Shown here: positions 1 to 10,610 of the stretch, piece after piece
How the letters are laid out: the number at the start of each line of letters is the position of its first letter
How positions within the stretch are numbered: the stretch's first letter is position 1
Assembly (NCBI GenBank): GCA_019973155.2
Contig: BPQB01000019.1
Span: 372,001 to 436,000, forward strand
Direction of reading: 5' to 3'
Length of the DNA: 64,000 nucleotides
Origin: Phanerochaete sordida
Lineage: Eukaryota > Basidiomycota > Agaricomycetes > Polyporales > Phanerochaetaceae
Program-made: the position numbers and the translations under genes
Notes under the pieces: model-generated
The model's input: the letters and a program-made list of their open reading frames with translations, nothing else
Database searches by the model: none
What the model was told of the DNA's origin: nothing

Positions 1-415
1 GTCAGGACCGCCTGGCAGCTTGGTCGTGCCACTGCGCGCGTCTCACGAGTGCAATCTGGAGACTAGAGTACGGCATCACAGGCTTTCGTGACAGATACGA
101 TGCCTGCTGCCGGGCTCGCGAGGAACAGAGGTGGTGGTTAGAAGAGGAAGAGAAGACGGGAAACCTCGGGATTACTTCATATGGTAAACCCGAAACGACT
201 GGGCACTTTTCTCGCAGGCTAGATGTTTGGAACTCGAGGAGAATTGCTGCAATTGCAAACTGACCATCGTCCAAGCAAGTTCAGGCATGAGTGCTTGCAG
301 AATGAATATTGGTAGTAAAATAAACAGGCATAGCAGATGCATCGAGTATTAAGGACAGCGTCTACTGTATGCTGGTATGTTCGCCAGATTGGTAGTCAAG
401 TCGTGGTATGCAACA
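1..415. other. Window edge, no gene supported
   Basis: No gene can be supported here. A minus-strand frame is open from 274 to the window edge but begins with TTG, has no recognisable motif, and could be the tail of a gene lying outside the window. The remainder is AT-richer than the coding regions and probably includes the 3' untranslated region of the minus-strand gene that ends at 416. Confidence 0.3.
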
Positions 416-1666
416 TTAAGCCTTCCCCAGCTCAGCAGCGATGAGTTCAAAGTCAGGGTAGGCAGACTTCCCATCCTCAGCGTTCTTCAGCAGCCGGAAG
501 TCCATCTCGCCGGTGTACTTGTTCACCTTCATCCACTTGTCGAGCGTCATGCCGTTCGGGTTGACCTTGCGGATCCAGTCCATGTCGCGCGTGATGACGT
601 CGTCGCGGTACAGGTTCCAGAACGCGGTGAAGTTCTGCCGCCACGTCGTCGAGCCGTCGCCGAGCGTCTTCTCGCTCGCGATCGGGTACTCCGTGTTCTT
701 CCAGTACCGGAACCACTCCTCGAGCGAGAGGTGCACCGCGACCGCGCGCTCGCCCGTCACGAGCTGGAAGACGTGCACGATATCGTCGATTGTGCCGAAG
801 TCGCTCGCGATCTCGAGGTCCTTGCCGGACACCTCCGCGCGGTGGTCGAGCGAGTAGCGCGCGAAGAAGCCGATGTCCTCGAGCGCGACGAGCGGGACGT
901 GCCCGCTGCCCGTCGGCGACGCGAAGACGTGCGTGCCGTCGGCGCGCTTCACGAGCGGGCCGAGGAGCGGCTGCAGAGTCCGGGTCAGCACCGTTAGAGG
1001 CTGAAGCGAACAAGGCGCACTCACGAATTTGAGCATGTCCATGTAAGGGCCGGTGGTGATGCAGTTCCACGAGAGCTCGCTGTCGCTGGCGACCGAGGGC
1101 TGCGCCTTGAGGAAATCCGCAACGCGGCCCTTCGCGTCGTAGTGTTCAGCGCGATACTTGGGGTTGTACCCAGTTTTCTGTAAGGGAGCTCTGGTCAGCG
1201 CGGGAGCATATATGTCGGCGGAGCATCGCGGCATACCTTTCCGACGTAGTCGAGGCTGCTCCAGATGTAGTGGCGCACGGTCTTGGCCTGCTTCGCGAGC
1301 TCGAAGATGCGCATGCCGAGGTAGACCTCCTTCTGCTCGCCGATCGTGAACGAGTCCGTGTTCACGAACGCGCCCCACGCGCCCTGCAGTGCCTTGAGCA
1401 CGACGGGCAGGTCGTCGACCGCGCCTGCGTGGGTCGCGTCAGCTCGCTCGTCATATAGGATCCCAGGTAGACGTACCCTTGACGAGCTCGATGCCCCGGG
1501 CAGCAAGCTCTTTCGCGCGGCGGCCCTCGGTGTCGCGGGTCAGGGCGCGGACGGCGTACGGAGAGGGGGTGCCGTCTGCCGAGGGGGCGAGGATCGCGTC
1601 GATCACGGCGAGGCCCTGTGCGCCGGTGCCGCCGATGACGAAAATGATCTTCTTGTCGGAGGACAT
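416..1666 (-). CDS. NmrA-like family NAD(P)-binding protein
   Basis: The protein is a Rossmann-fold member of the NmrA-like/atypical short-chain dehydrogenase family. Its N-terminus after MSSDKK reads IIFVIGGTGAQGLAVIDA, a GGTGxQG dinucleotide-binding loop at residues 10-18. The body shows family-typical segments, including GAWGAFVNTDSF, HYIWSSLDYVGK, SWNCITTGPYMDML and HVPLVALEDIGFFARY. At least three short introns interrupt it, near 1450, 1190-1230 and 980-1020. The start is the ATG read from 1666, with a TATAAA about 110 bp upstream; the stop is at 416-418. Family members are often redox-sensing regulators or reductases. The catalytic Tyr-Lys pair of classical SDRs is not obvious, so substrate and activity cannot be assigned. 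Confidence 0.85.
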
Positions 1667-2395
1667 GAGTGCAGTGCGGGGTATGAGTGGTGGCGTGTGG
1701 ATATGTGGGTGTGGGTGAGTGTGCGAGGCGGATTCGGGCTGGTGGTGCTGAGCATCGGTCCGCGGGTGCAGCCCTTTATACCTGTCGCGCTCAGGGCGCC
1801 GTCAGCTGGCCCCGGGCGCGGTGGACGTCGGCGACGCTGGCCGCGCATGTGTTATCGCGGTGCGGGCCATCGCAATGTCCCTAGGAGCTATGCATTGACT
1901 GCCCGATAGCGAGAGTCGGGGGTCACGCCGCCCTCGGGAATGCCGAGAATGGCAAGCCCGGGGCCGACGTTTCCTGCAAAGTTGCCTTACCAGGACGGCC
2001 GGCGAGTGCCGGTGCGGGAGCAGCGCGTCCACGCCCGCCGCTGCTGGCCGAGGGTGCATGACTGGCGCCAGGCCGAGCTCATGACCAGCCCGCTTTCAGC
2101 TCATGGCCGACGAGACTTACGCACACATATCCGATATCGACCCTCAAGAACATGAGCGAACGTGCTGGAACCGGATGCTGTGGCGGGGTCAAGAGAGGGA
2201 CCGGGGAAAACCACGCGGTCAGTACCAAGACAACCTGAGCTCTGCCAATGGCCGAGCCAGCATACACGGCACCACCGACGCGCGTCCTGTTCAGAACATG
2301 AGAGAACATATATCCAGGCTTCCGTGTAATCAAAACATCACCGATACTGTACACCAATCCGCCCGAGGGCCAAGAAATACACCGACGCGGCCACG
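1667..2395. promoter_or_regulatory. Intergenic: promoter of NmrA-like gene
   Basis: This 729-bp gap separates the start of the NmrA-like gene (1666, minus) from the stop of the M20 carboxypeptidase gene (2396, minus). It should hold the promoter of the former and the 3' end region of the latter. A TATA-like box is annotated separately. I see no coding frame with convincing motifs. Confidence 0.4.
1775..1780 (-). promoter_or_regulatory. TATA-like box upstream of NmrA-like gene
   Basis: On the minus strand this reads TATAAA within AGGTATAAAGGGC. It lies about 110 bp upstream of the start codon at 1666, a normal distance for a fungal TATA box. The assignment rests on sequence and position only. 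Confidence 0.4.
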
Positions 2396-4504
2396 TCAGA
2401 TGTCCGCCTCGTCCCAGTTAAGAATGAACTTGGTGTGGAAGCTGATTTTCTCCACGACCGCAGTCGGCTTAATCGCCTCGTTGATGGTGTGCGCGCCGTT
2501 GTAATACGCGTCGGCGGGGGAGTGGCTGTAGCGGAAGATGTGCTTTGTGAGGTTCCAGTAGTGCTTCGTGTCGGTGTTGCCTGCAGTGCGTCGATTCAGC
2601 AGGCGGGAGCGCATACAAGATGAAGACTCACCCAGAGCAAGCGCAGGCTGGACGACGACCTTGGGCGCGTCATGCCCGAACTTGCTGCGCACCGTCGACA
2701 CGACCGTGCCCGCCAGCAGGGCGTACGGCGGGCTGTGGCCGGTGGGCGTGACGGGCGCAGGCTCGAGTGCAGTCCCGAAGGCATCGGAGAGCGTGAGGCG
2801 CCCAGCGCCGCCAACGGTCACGTTCTTGCCGAACGCCTCGAGCGTGAGGTTGAACCGCTGCGCGACGGGCTTCAGGACCTTCGTGATGCGCGTCTCGAGC
2901 TCGTGCACACTGCTGTGCTCGGCGATGCGGTGGTTGACGATGGCGGTCGTGAGCTCGGGCAGCGCGTTGACCTTGACGCCGCCCGAGATGAGGTCCACGG
3001 CCTGCGTCGTGGAGATCTGCGCCACGGCGAGGGGCTGCCACTTGAGGAATGCGGCTTCGAGGTCCTCGAGCGCGTCATCGCTTGCAATGGCTGCCTTTGC
3101 AAGCTTCCGGATCTTGTCAGGCACTTCGGGGCCATACAAGGCAGCACATTGCAGCTCTTGGAACGCAGTACCCTCACGAGAAAGTGTCGTCTTGTGAGGG
3201 TGAGCTTCCAGCTCGATGATGGCAGAAGCAAGCATGCCGATGGCCTGTCTCCACGTTAGCAGGTAGGATGAAGGATGCTATGCAAGGGTGAACGCACTGT
3301 ATGCGCAGGAGGGAGGCTCGAATGGCCGCCCAGAGTCGAGATTTCCACGCGAAGGTCGAGGTAGCCTTTCTCTGCAGTGCACGGGTTAGCGAAGAGGACT
3401 TCTCCTCCGTAACGAGCAGAGTAAGGCACTGTAGAAATGAGTGTGAGTGCCGTCCGGAGAAAGTTTAGAAAATGTACCTACAGCCTTCGTCCAAAATGGC
3501 AGCAAACGCGTTGCGGCCATAGGTTTCTTCCAGGTATCTACCAATGTGCCAGGCACCCTAGCAAAAGGATAAGTCCAAAGAAGAAAGCGCTGTAGAGAGT
3601 GCATACATGGTAACCTGCCGACTCTTCGTCGATTCCAAAAGCTAGGACGAAGCTCCGGCGGGGCTTGAATCCCTGCTCAAGCAGAGAAGTCACGGTCGTC
3701 CTGAGCAGCGGGCGTGATAAGCACGAAGTCATTGAAGTAATGGTCTGCACCCACAAGATGGAAACGACATCTGGCTTGTCGTCACAGCTACCGCGGCCCC
3801 AAAGCCAGGTGCCATCGTAGAAACCAGAGTACGGAGGGTGCACCCACAAGTCCAGCGTAGACGGCTCGATGGGCACGACGTCTGTCACGCGCAATGTGTA
3901 AGCCGTGGAGGACGGATGACCAGGGCGGTGCCTTACCCATGTGAGCCGTCAACAAGACAGGCGACAGCGTGTCATTTGATCCCTGCCAGTGGAACACAAG
4001 GGCGTGTGTGTTGACTTTGGTGACGCGAAGGTTCTTGTACCTGGCAGACAGAGTTATAATCGCTCGAAAGTGGGACCACTGTTAGCACCTACACCTCAGG
4101 GAACAACCTCTCGAGCTCTGCATGGAAAGTCACGAACGACTGCCATCTGGGGTCTTGTCCGACTGGTCCGAAGTCGTCGTAGGACTCGGTCCTGTGACGG
4201 CAGCGGATGTGTCAACATGCACTGTCAGACGACAATTAAATACCCACGGCACGCGGACGACGGCTCCCATAGCATCCACGACCTGGCGGAGGAAGACGTC
4301 GGTGCGGTAGACGTCCTCGAGCGTCCTGTCGATGTCCTGGTGCGTCTTTGGATAGAGCGGCGCGAACTGCGGGCAGTAGTCCTTGGCGGATCCGTGTGCC
4401 GGATCTGCGGAGAGCCCGAGCGGGAACTGGCGTGGCGAGGCTGTTGCGCTCCCCGCGAGGGCGATGAGGGCGAGCTGCGACGCAAGCGTTGCCCAGTTTC
4501 GCAT
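2396..4504 (-). CDS. M20 family metallo-carboxypeptidase (carboxypeptidase S-like)
   Basis: This is a zinc peptidase of the M20 family, closest to yeast vacuolar carboxypeptidase S (Gly-Xaa carboxypeptidase). The N-terminus is a hydrophobic leader (MRNWATLASQLALIALAG), so the protein enters the secretory pathway as a secreted or vacuolar form. Once exons are joined, the metal and catalytic motifs are visible: TAHMDVVP (His/Asp ligand region), WGRGSCDDK (bridging Asp) and GIDEESAGYH (general-base Glu and metal-binding Glu). The C-terminal exon carries a late His in YYNGAHTINEAI. At least seven short introns are present. The start is the ATG read from 4504 and the stop is at 2396-2398. It probably hydrolyses short peptides with C-terminal glycine or similar residues; substrate preference is inferred from the family. 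Confidence 0.87.
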
Positions 4505-5191
4505 CGTCTAACACAGCGAATATTCTGTCAGGAAATGGAGTCACTGCAGAGTGCAGCCGACGGAGGCTTACCGTGACTGGGACGAAGGAGCAGCCACGAA
4601 GGCGTCGGTGAGAAATCCGGCGGGCGGTAGTGGCTCCCGGGGCAGGAGGCTATCAGCCGACCCCGGACACCGCCTGGGCCGTTCCGGAATTCCACTTTGG
4701 GCTCAGTCTCGTTGCGACTGTACCTGCACCAATCAAATCGCCCGCTTTCACTCTGGTAGCGTACAGTCTCCTGGTGAGCCGTCTGGAGGTCGTATTAATT
4801 CGGATGTTTGCCAGAGACAAGTTCTGCGAGGCCGAAACACGGCCGCACGGGGTACACGAGGTCATACGCGTCCTGTTTCTGCCTTGACCGCGAGGGTACC
4901 TTCGCAGTTATGGCAGGCACTCGAGCTGCAATGGCGAACCGCTCCTCACTCCCGCCTCACATCTCCCGCTCTCCTCAGCCGACAAGCAGCTGCACACTGC
5001 CCGGCGACCGCTTAGCCCCCAGCGACGCCCTCGACGCCGTCTCCGGCGACCTGTTCAGCCCGTCTCGCTTCCAGCATTTTTCGGCCCTCCGAACCACAGG
5101 CGGACGCCAATCAGACACAGCCGTGGAAACGATCCTGCTCAGCCTCCGCACCCTCGAAGAAAAACATCCCTTGCGCTCCCTCAACGTCGCC
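4505..5191. promoter_or_regulatory. Divergent promoter region, carboxypeptidase / zinc-finger gene
   Basis: The region separates the divergent starts at 4504 (minus) and 5192 (plus). The frame upstream of 5192 stays open back to an ATG at 4910, so part of this stretch could encode an extended N-terminus for the zinc-finger protein. I treat it as leader because it is pyrimidine-rich and carries no recognisable motif. Confidence 0.4.
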
Positions 5192-6919
5192 ATGTCGTCG
5201 GCATGCGATGAATGCGTCCAGGAGTGCGAACAGGGGACATGCGAAATCAGCCTCACCGAGCAGTGCACCGAACAATGTGTCGTCGTGCCCTGCAACGACG
5301 CCCATCACGATTACCACACGTGCGAAGCAGCCAACGCCATCGCGGGCTGCGATATCATGTGCACCGAGAACAAGGAATGCGACGCTATCGACACAATCGT
5401 TAGTATTTCCTCAATTATTCCGCTTTTTGCCACGCTAAGCCCTCCTAGATGCAATGCTGCCCCGAATACCACCAGTTGTTCATGGATCCGAGGGCGCATC
5501 ATGCCCAGCCTACAAACTTCAATTGGCCTTTCTCCTCGGATAATCTTTTCAATGGCTACATGCCCCATGACAATTCAGTGTATGGGAGCGACTCTTCGTC
5601 GTCGACGCCACAGCTGCTCAACAGTCCAGCATCACTCGCCCACCCGCCACATTCTTTAGCGAGCCCGATCTCCCCAAGCCTCTCCCATGGCATGTCCGCG
5701 GCGCAGGGACAGGGGATGTCGAGCGCCCACTCCCCCATGTTCACCTGCATGTGGGGCAACTGCGGCGCCCACTTCAGCTCCATGGACGCCCTCGTCGGCC
5801 ACGTCAACCTGCAGCACCTCCGGCTGCCGACGGCCCCGCCGATGCCGCCGTCGCAGCTCGGGCGCCCCGACGCCGCCGCGCTCTCGTGCCTCTGGGCGGA
5901 CTGCCAGGTGTACCCGACCCCGAGCTCGGTGCCCGGCCCGTCCGTGGGCAACGCCGCGGACAACGCGCTCGGCGTGCTCGCGAGCCACCTGCTCCAGGAC
6001 CACCTCGGGCTGCCGACGCCCGCGACGCCGCCCGCGCGCAGCGCCGAGGTGCGCGCGTCGCCGCCCGCGTCGGGCCCGCCGACGCCCGCGCCCGAGCACG
6101 ACTGCTCGGCGCCCGCGGCGCACGTGTGCCGCTGGACGGGGTGCGGCGAGTGCTTCGCGTCGTGCGACGCGCTCACGCAGCACATCAACGCTGCGCATGT
6201 CGGCAGCGGCAAGGCGCACTACGACTGCTACTGGGAGGGCTGCTCGCGCCACGGCGAGAACGGCTTCGCGAGCAAGCAGAAGATATGTCGGCACCTGCAG
6301 GTACGTCGATGTGTGTCGAGTAACGGCGTACGGCGCTGACGGTGCTTGGCAGAGCCACACGGGACATCGGCCCTTCCAGTGTAACATATGTCAGCAAAAC
6401 TTCTCCGAGGCGGCGACGTTGGCACAACACATGCGTCGCCACACGCAAGAAAGTCTGTATTTTCGGTCGTTTTATCGGCGACATCTTGGCTTACACCGCG
6501 TTTAGAACCCTACGTCTGTGATCATCCTGGCTGTGGCAAGTCGTTCGCGATCACCGGTGCTCTCACCATCCACAAGCGCACGCACAACGGTGAAAAACCC
6601 TTCAAATGCACATTTTGCGACCGGTGTGTTTTTCTTCTATATACGCTTCCTCTAAGTCGCTGATCTTGTTGTGCAGAGCATTCACGGAGTCATCAAACTT
6701 GTCAAAACACGTAAGTACAAGTCGCTTCTATGCCCCTCCCTGAGACTAAGCTTGTCCTCCCAGCTACGCACACACACTGGCCTCAGGCCCTACCCTTGCG
6801 CGGAGCCCGGTTGCAACAAGACGTTCGCGCGGCCGGACCAGCTGCAGCGGCACATGTCTGTCCACCGCAAGAAAGATGTGAAGCCTGAGCCTGCCGGGCG
6901 GGAGGGTGTTACTGCGTAG
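5192..6919 (+). CDS. ZAP1: Zap1-type zinc-responsive C2H2 transcription factor
   Basis: Six exons (5192-5398, 5449-6300, 6353-6452, 6506-6623, 6677-6710, 6764-6919) join to 488 codons. The order and type of fingers match yeast Zap1: two CxWxxC fingers ([16 protein letters not shown]), a third (HVCRWTGC...HINAAH), a fourth (YDCYWEGC...ICRHLQSH), then classical fingers with linkers [18 protein letters not shown] and HNGEKPFKC, and the highly Zap1-like [14 protein letters not shown]. An extra last finger (YPCAEPGC...QRHMSVH) follows where yeast Zap1 ends. The first 75 residues hold 13 cysteines. The product should activate zinc-uptake genes when zinc is scarce, with the first fingers acting as zinc sensors in the yeast model. 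An in-frame ATG at 4910 would add 94 residues. The finger assignment is firm; orthology is by architecture. Confidence 0.82.
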
Positions 6920-7101
6920 CACACCATACATTCCCAGCCCTCCCCCGAGCACTCCCACGACGTCATTCGCAACACAGATGATTTATTGCTTGTTTATTTC
7001 TTGGGACACAGCTTGGTGATTGTCGTACACTCGAGCATTGTGCTGTACATGATAGGAGATGCAGAAGCTGTACACTACTTTTGGGGTCGAGGCGAGCGTG
7101 A

Positions 7102-8169
7102 TCAAACGTGCTCGATGGCGGTATCCTGGCGCAGACACATCCGCTTGAGCCGCTGCCGCGCGAGCAGGTCCTGCCACGTATCGGACAGCATCGTCTGCAT
7201 ATACAGCGTCGCCGTCACCTTGACGTCTCCTGCGACGGCGCGCGCTACGCTCCACCAGTCCGTAGTGCAGCCGCCGTGCCGGACTTTATTGTCCGTGAGG
7301 ACGAGGGTGTGCAAGCCCTCTGGCACACTCCACGTCCTATCGCGCTCGACGTGCCGGTCGACCTCGAGCCGCTCGAGGCGAGTGCACATCTTGGCGACGG
7401 CAGCGACGAACGGGGCCGGCGCGCCGTGCACGGCGAGGTCGCGGACCTGGGGCATCGCCCAGCGCATGCTCGCGACGCGGAACGCGCGCGCGTAGTGCAC
7501 GCGCGCGAGGGCGCCGAGGCGCGCGACGCGCGGGCTGAACGCGTAGCGGAGCTCGAGCGCGGCGACCTGCGCGGGGAGCGGGAGCAGGCGGCACTGGTCG
7601 AGGACGTCGTCGAAGCCCCAGTCGGTGTACTGGAGCACGACGCGGCGGAGCGCGGGCACGAAGACGGGGACGAGCGAGAGCACGTAGAGCGTGCTGCTCA
7701 CGGCCTCGGCCGCGCGGTCGCCGTCGGCGTACAGCCGGATCGCGGGCTCGCCGCCGCCGGCGCTGCGGCTGTCGATGTGGAAGGTGAGCGAGCGGCAGAG
7801 GCGGTGCGCGACCTGGCAGGCGTTGCGCATCAGGTAGCTTTCGCCGGGCTCGAAGGACGTGCGTGGCCGGATGAGCTTGAGGTAGTGCCGTGCGAAGGCG
7901 GGCGTCATGATGTGCACGTCGCGCATCGAGGTGCGGATGAAGATGCTCAGGACAGTGTGTGAGACAGCAGTCAAGGCTAGCCACATATCGATTCGGTCGT
8001 CTCGTTGCAGAGGAAGATCCCAAGCTTCTTGGAGGATTTGTTCCATGAGCTCGACCGGGAGCGACGGGATAGACGACGTCTGTAAAGATGTCTCAGGAGA
8101 GGCACGTTGCTGGAGTTTGAGGGGTGGCATTGAGTGTGAGCGGTAGAGGATAGGGCTTAGAGTACTCAT
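7102..8169 (-). CDS. F-box-like domain protein
   Basis: This is an intronless gene of 355 residues. Residues about 34-52 (IPSLPVELMEQILQEAWD) match the F-box-like motif found near the N-terminus of the large basidiomycete F-box families. The rest is leucine-rich, with segments such as QVAALELRYAFSPRVARL and MCTRLERLEVDRHVE that suggest irregular leucine-rich repeats used for substrate recognition. By family, it would bind Skp1 in an SCF ubiquitin ligase and recruit an unknown target. It is convergent with the zinc-finger gene. The start is the ATG read from 8169. These families are lineage-expanded and fast-evolving, so no precise orthologue can be named. Confidence 0.65.
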   Translation of the reverse strand: MSTLSPILYRSHSMPPLKLQQRASPETSLQTSSIPSLPVELMEQILQEAWDLPLQRDDRIDMWLALTAVSHTVLSIFIRTSMRDVHIMTPAFARHYLKLIRPRTSFEPGESYLMRNACQVAHRLCRSLTFHIDSRSAGGGEPAIRLYADGDRAAEAVSSTLYVLSLVPVFVPALRRVVLQYTDWGFDDVLDQCRLLPLPAQVAALELRYAFSPRVARLGALARVHYARAFRVASMRWAMPQVRDLAVHGAPAPFVAAVAKMCTRLERLEVDRHVERDRTWSVPEGLHTLVLTDNKVRHGGCTTDWWSVARAVAGDVKVTATLYMQTMLSDTWQDLLARQRLKRMCLRQDTAIEHV

Positions 8170-8540
8170 GGTGGTGGTAGAGAGAAACGTGTGCTTACAG
8201 AGAAGCCCCTTATGACGACGGTAGTGCCGGCTCAGCCTGGGTCAGCGGAAGCACCCAAAGCGATCGAGACACAATCGGGACTGCACAGCCGTCGGGGCAC
8301 CGTAAACATCCGCAAAGAGAAGATGCGCAAGCATTGTAGTAGAGCTAGAGAGGAACATAGACTGAGAAAAGCATGAATGGGTATGTCTCAGGCGAACTTG
8401 TAGAAACCGAAAAGAGACGGAAGGTGTCTAAATCATGTGATCGGGGATAGCCGACCGACGAAGAGCTCGTGTCCTACAGCTTCCCCCTCATCCTCGTCCT
8501 CGTCCGTGTCGTTGTCTACACCCACACGCACGCGTTACGG
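8170..8540. promoter_or_regulatory. Intergenic: promoter side of F-box-like gene
   Basis: This 371-bp gap lies between the start of the F-box-like gene and the stop of the cytidylyltransferase-like gene, both on the minus strand. It is AT-richer than its neighbours. No gene or clear element was seen. Confidence 0.35.
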
Positions 8541-9484
8541 CTACTCCAGGAAGTTGACCATTGGGCCGTCCATCTGGAAAGGATCCTCGTCCTGTGTCGC
8601 TCCTCTCGTGTCCTGCTCACTCTTGCTCCTGCTCGGGTCTTCCTGCGCCTTTAACGACGACGGCAGACCCTTGATGGTATCGTACTTCAAGGCGGGAGTC
8701 TCGTTTCCGTGGTTATCGCCGAGCTGTAGTGCCGTCAGTCCTGGTGTTGGTCTGGTCGGGATCGCTTTGCCTGTCGACAGATCAGCATGCAGGCATCTCG
8801 CGTAGGCTTCCAAGACTTACGGAGGCTCTTGACCAAGTCAAACCCCTTCACCCGCTCTTTGTCGTACGACGGATCTATCGACGCCCCTTCGTCGATTGCC
8901 ACATAGTCTATGCGGTGCGCGCTCAGGAACGCCTCGTCGAGCCGCCACGGCGCGTCTTCGACGATCTCGTCCACCCAACGACAGTGCCGCACCAGCTCGC
9001 ACCGCTCGACATGCGGAATCTTGGCCTTGTGTCCATACTGCTCTAACCGACTACCGGGGAACACTCCGACCAGCAAGTGCACGTTGGGGAAAGACAGCTT
9101 GGCTTGACGGAGTTGCAGGGCATGGCTGAGAGGGCTGTCGGTGCGTGAACTCCTTCTCATGATAGACTCTGATGCTTACCCAGCGTTGAACGGGTCAAAC
9201 AGGCCGTCCACATAGACCCTCACCAGCCTGTATATCCTGCCGTCGGGCCCAAGCGACCTTTGCACGTACGTGCGGATGTCTTCCGGAGTCAGGGCCGGCG
9301 TTATGAAGGTGGCGCGAGCCGCCTGTGTCGGGGCAGGCTCCTGTGTGCTCGCCACATTATCTTCACCCCCGAGCCCCAAGCTTGCAACGCTCGACTCGAG
9401 CGACCGTTGGCCCTCGGAAACGAAGTCGTACTCGGCAAAGTCGTCGTTTGAGAACACGGACATCGCGTCGATGGAACGCCGCAT
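8541..9484 (-). CDS. Cytidylyltransferase-like protein with altered catalytic motifs
   Basis: Three exons (9484-9180, 9125-8821, 8770-8541) join to 279 residues. From residue 88 the protein aligns with CTP:phosphocholine cytidylyltransferase: VRVYVDGLFDPFNAGH, QAKLSFPNVHLLVGV, RCELVRHCRWVDEIVEDAPW and AHRIDYVA. Three signature sites differ from the enzyme. HxGH is N100-A-G-H103, with the first His replaced across a splice junction; VAHDD is VAIDE; and the RTEGIST-like loop reads TRPTPGLT. Residues 1-85 are low-complexity and acidic, and the C-terminal amphipathic membrane helix of Pct1 is absent. It may be a fungal paralogue with a different substrate, a poor catalyst or a regulatory protein. 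The fold assignment is strong; activity is doubtful. Confidence 0.75.
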
Positions 9485-9813
9485 TGTGTGCGGAGCAGGA
9501 GTGTAGCAAGGAGATGGTACGAGCCTGAGGAGGAACCCGCCCTGTGGTTACACGAGGCACCTGTCTCCATCAGCAGCTCTATTTACCTCGTCCGGCCAAA
9601 TAAACCGTATACGCGCTTCTTGTTGTCGTGCCGTGCTCTGGATCGCCCCAAGTGTAAACCCTGTGCGCGTGCGTTCACACAGGTGCGTATATGGCAGAGC
9701 GTGTATCGCCCGGAGTCAGTGCGCGGAGGCATTTCATGATCATCGTGTCTTGATCGCACGCCCACGCTATCTAGACCAGCTCCGTGACTCGACAGCCTTG
9801 CGCGCCCACCACC
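9485..9813. promoter_or_regulatory. Divergent promoter, cytidylyltransferase-like / OHCU decarboxylase
   Basis: This 329-bp intergenic region lies between starts at 9484 (minus) and 9814 (plus) and probably serves both genes. It contains AT-rich patches near 9580-9610. No specific operator was recognised. Confidence 0.4.
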
Positions 9814-10407
9814 ATGTCCCCGCTCCCCGCCCTTTCGGCGGTGCTCGCGGACCCCACCCCCGCCGCGGACGGCGCCCTCGCGCAGGCGCTCGCCCTCCTC
9901 TTCGAGCCGTCCCCCGTGCTCGCCGACGTGCTCGCCCCGCAGCTCGCGCGCACGCTCCCGGGCGCCGTGCGCACGTACAGCGACCTCGTCGACGCCGCGC
10001 TCGCGCTCCTGCGCACGTGGGACCCCGCGCTCCAAGCGCAGTTCGTCGGGGGCCACCCGCGCATCGGCGAGGTGCAGCACCTGTCCGCGCTCAGCGCGCG
10101 CGAGCAGGCCGCCGCGGCGACGCCGCCCGCGGTCCTCGCGCGCCTCGCACACCTCAACGCGTGCTACGAGCGTCGCTTCCCCGGCCTCCGCTATATCACG
10201 TTTGTGAACGGGCGCAGCAGGGAGCAGGTCATGCGTGAGATGGAGGACGTGCTTGGGTTCCTCCGCTCTCTGAGCGCGGACGAGCCGCCGGTCGAGAGCG
10301 TCGCCCAGGTCGACGTGGGGGGCCCGGTGTGGAGGGGGGAAGCGCAGAGGGCCGTGGAAGACGTGGGGAAGATCGCAAAGGCGAGGCTTAAGGCTTTGGG
10401 GGCTTGA
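9814..10407 (+). CDS. OHCU decarboxylase (ureide pathway)
   Basis: This intronless gene encodes 197 residues of the 2-oxo-4-hydroxy-4-carboxy-5-ureidoimidazoline decarboxylase family, which converts OHCU to (S)-allantoin in uric acid degradation. Diagnostic segments are VGGHPRIGE, with the catalytic His at about residue 81, and YERRFPGLRYITFVNGRSR at about 118-136. Length agrees with stand-alone family members. The C-terminus (KALGA) is not a peroxisomal PTS1 signal, so cytosolic location or another route is likely. An in-frame ATG ten codons upstream (9784) is possible; 9814 is preferred because the protein there begins in the usual place. It shares a promoter with the cytidylyltransferase-like gene and converges on the J-protein gene. 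Confidence 0.88.
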   Translation: MSPLPALSAVLADPTPAADGALAQALALLFEPSPVLADVLAPQLARTLPGAVRTYSDLVDAALALLRTWDPALQAQFVGGHPRIGEVQHLSALSAREQAAAATPPAVLARLAHLNACYERRFPGLRYITFVNGRSREQVMREMEDVLGFLRSLSADEPPVESVAQVDVGGPVWRGEAQRAVEDVGKIAKARLKALGA

Positions 10408-10610
10408 GGGAGGGTATCGAGGTGCGTCCCGTCGCACCCAAAGTATGCGCGCCGAGTCTGACACGCTCTCAGGCATTGGTTCTCTTTCCCCCCTCTCCGT
10501 GAAGCACAGAAATCGGTTACAGTTTTACTATTACACTTAAATCTCGGGTATCTCTTGCTCAAAGTTCATAAATGAACGATAATGACTCTCACAGTGTCCA
10601 TGTCCGCCCA

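Noticed and set aside
2..274. Minus-strand 90-residue frame at the window edge
   Set aside because: It starts at TTG, has no motif and no partner exon inside the window.
4910..5191. N-terminal extension of the zinc-finger protein from the ATG at 4910
   Set aside because: The frame is open, but the stretch is pyrimidine-rich with no recognisable motif; the Cys-rich start at 5192 is preferred. A transcript could reverse this.
7108..7962. 284-residue plus-strand frame opposite the F-box-like gene
   Set aside because: It is a low-complexity Glu/Arg/Val shadow; the minus strand carries the F-box motif and a sensible start.
9583..10476. 297-residue minus-strand frame opposite OHCU decarboxylase
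   Set aside because: It is an Arg/Glu/His-rich shadow of the plus-strand gene, which has clear catalytic motifs.
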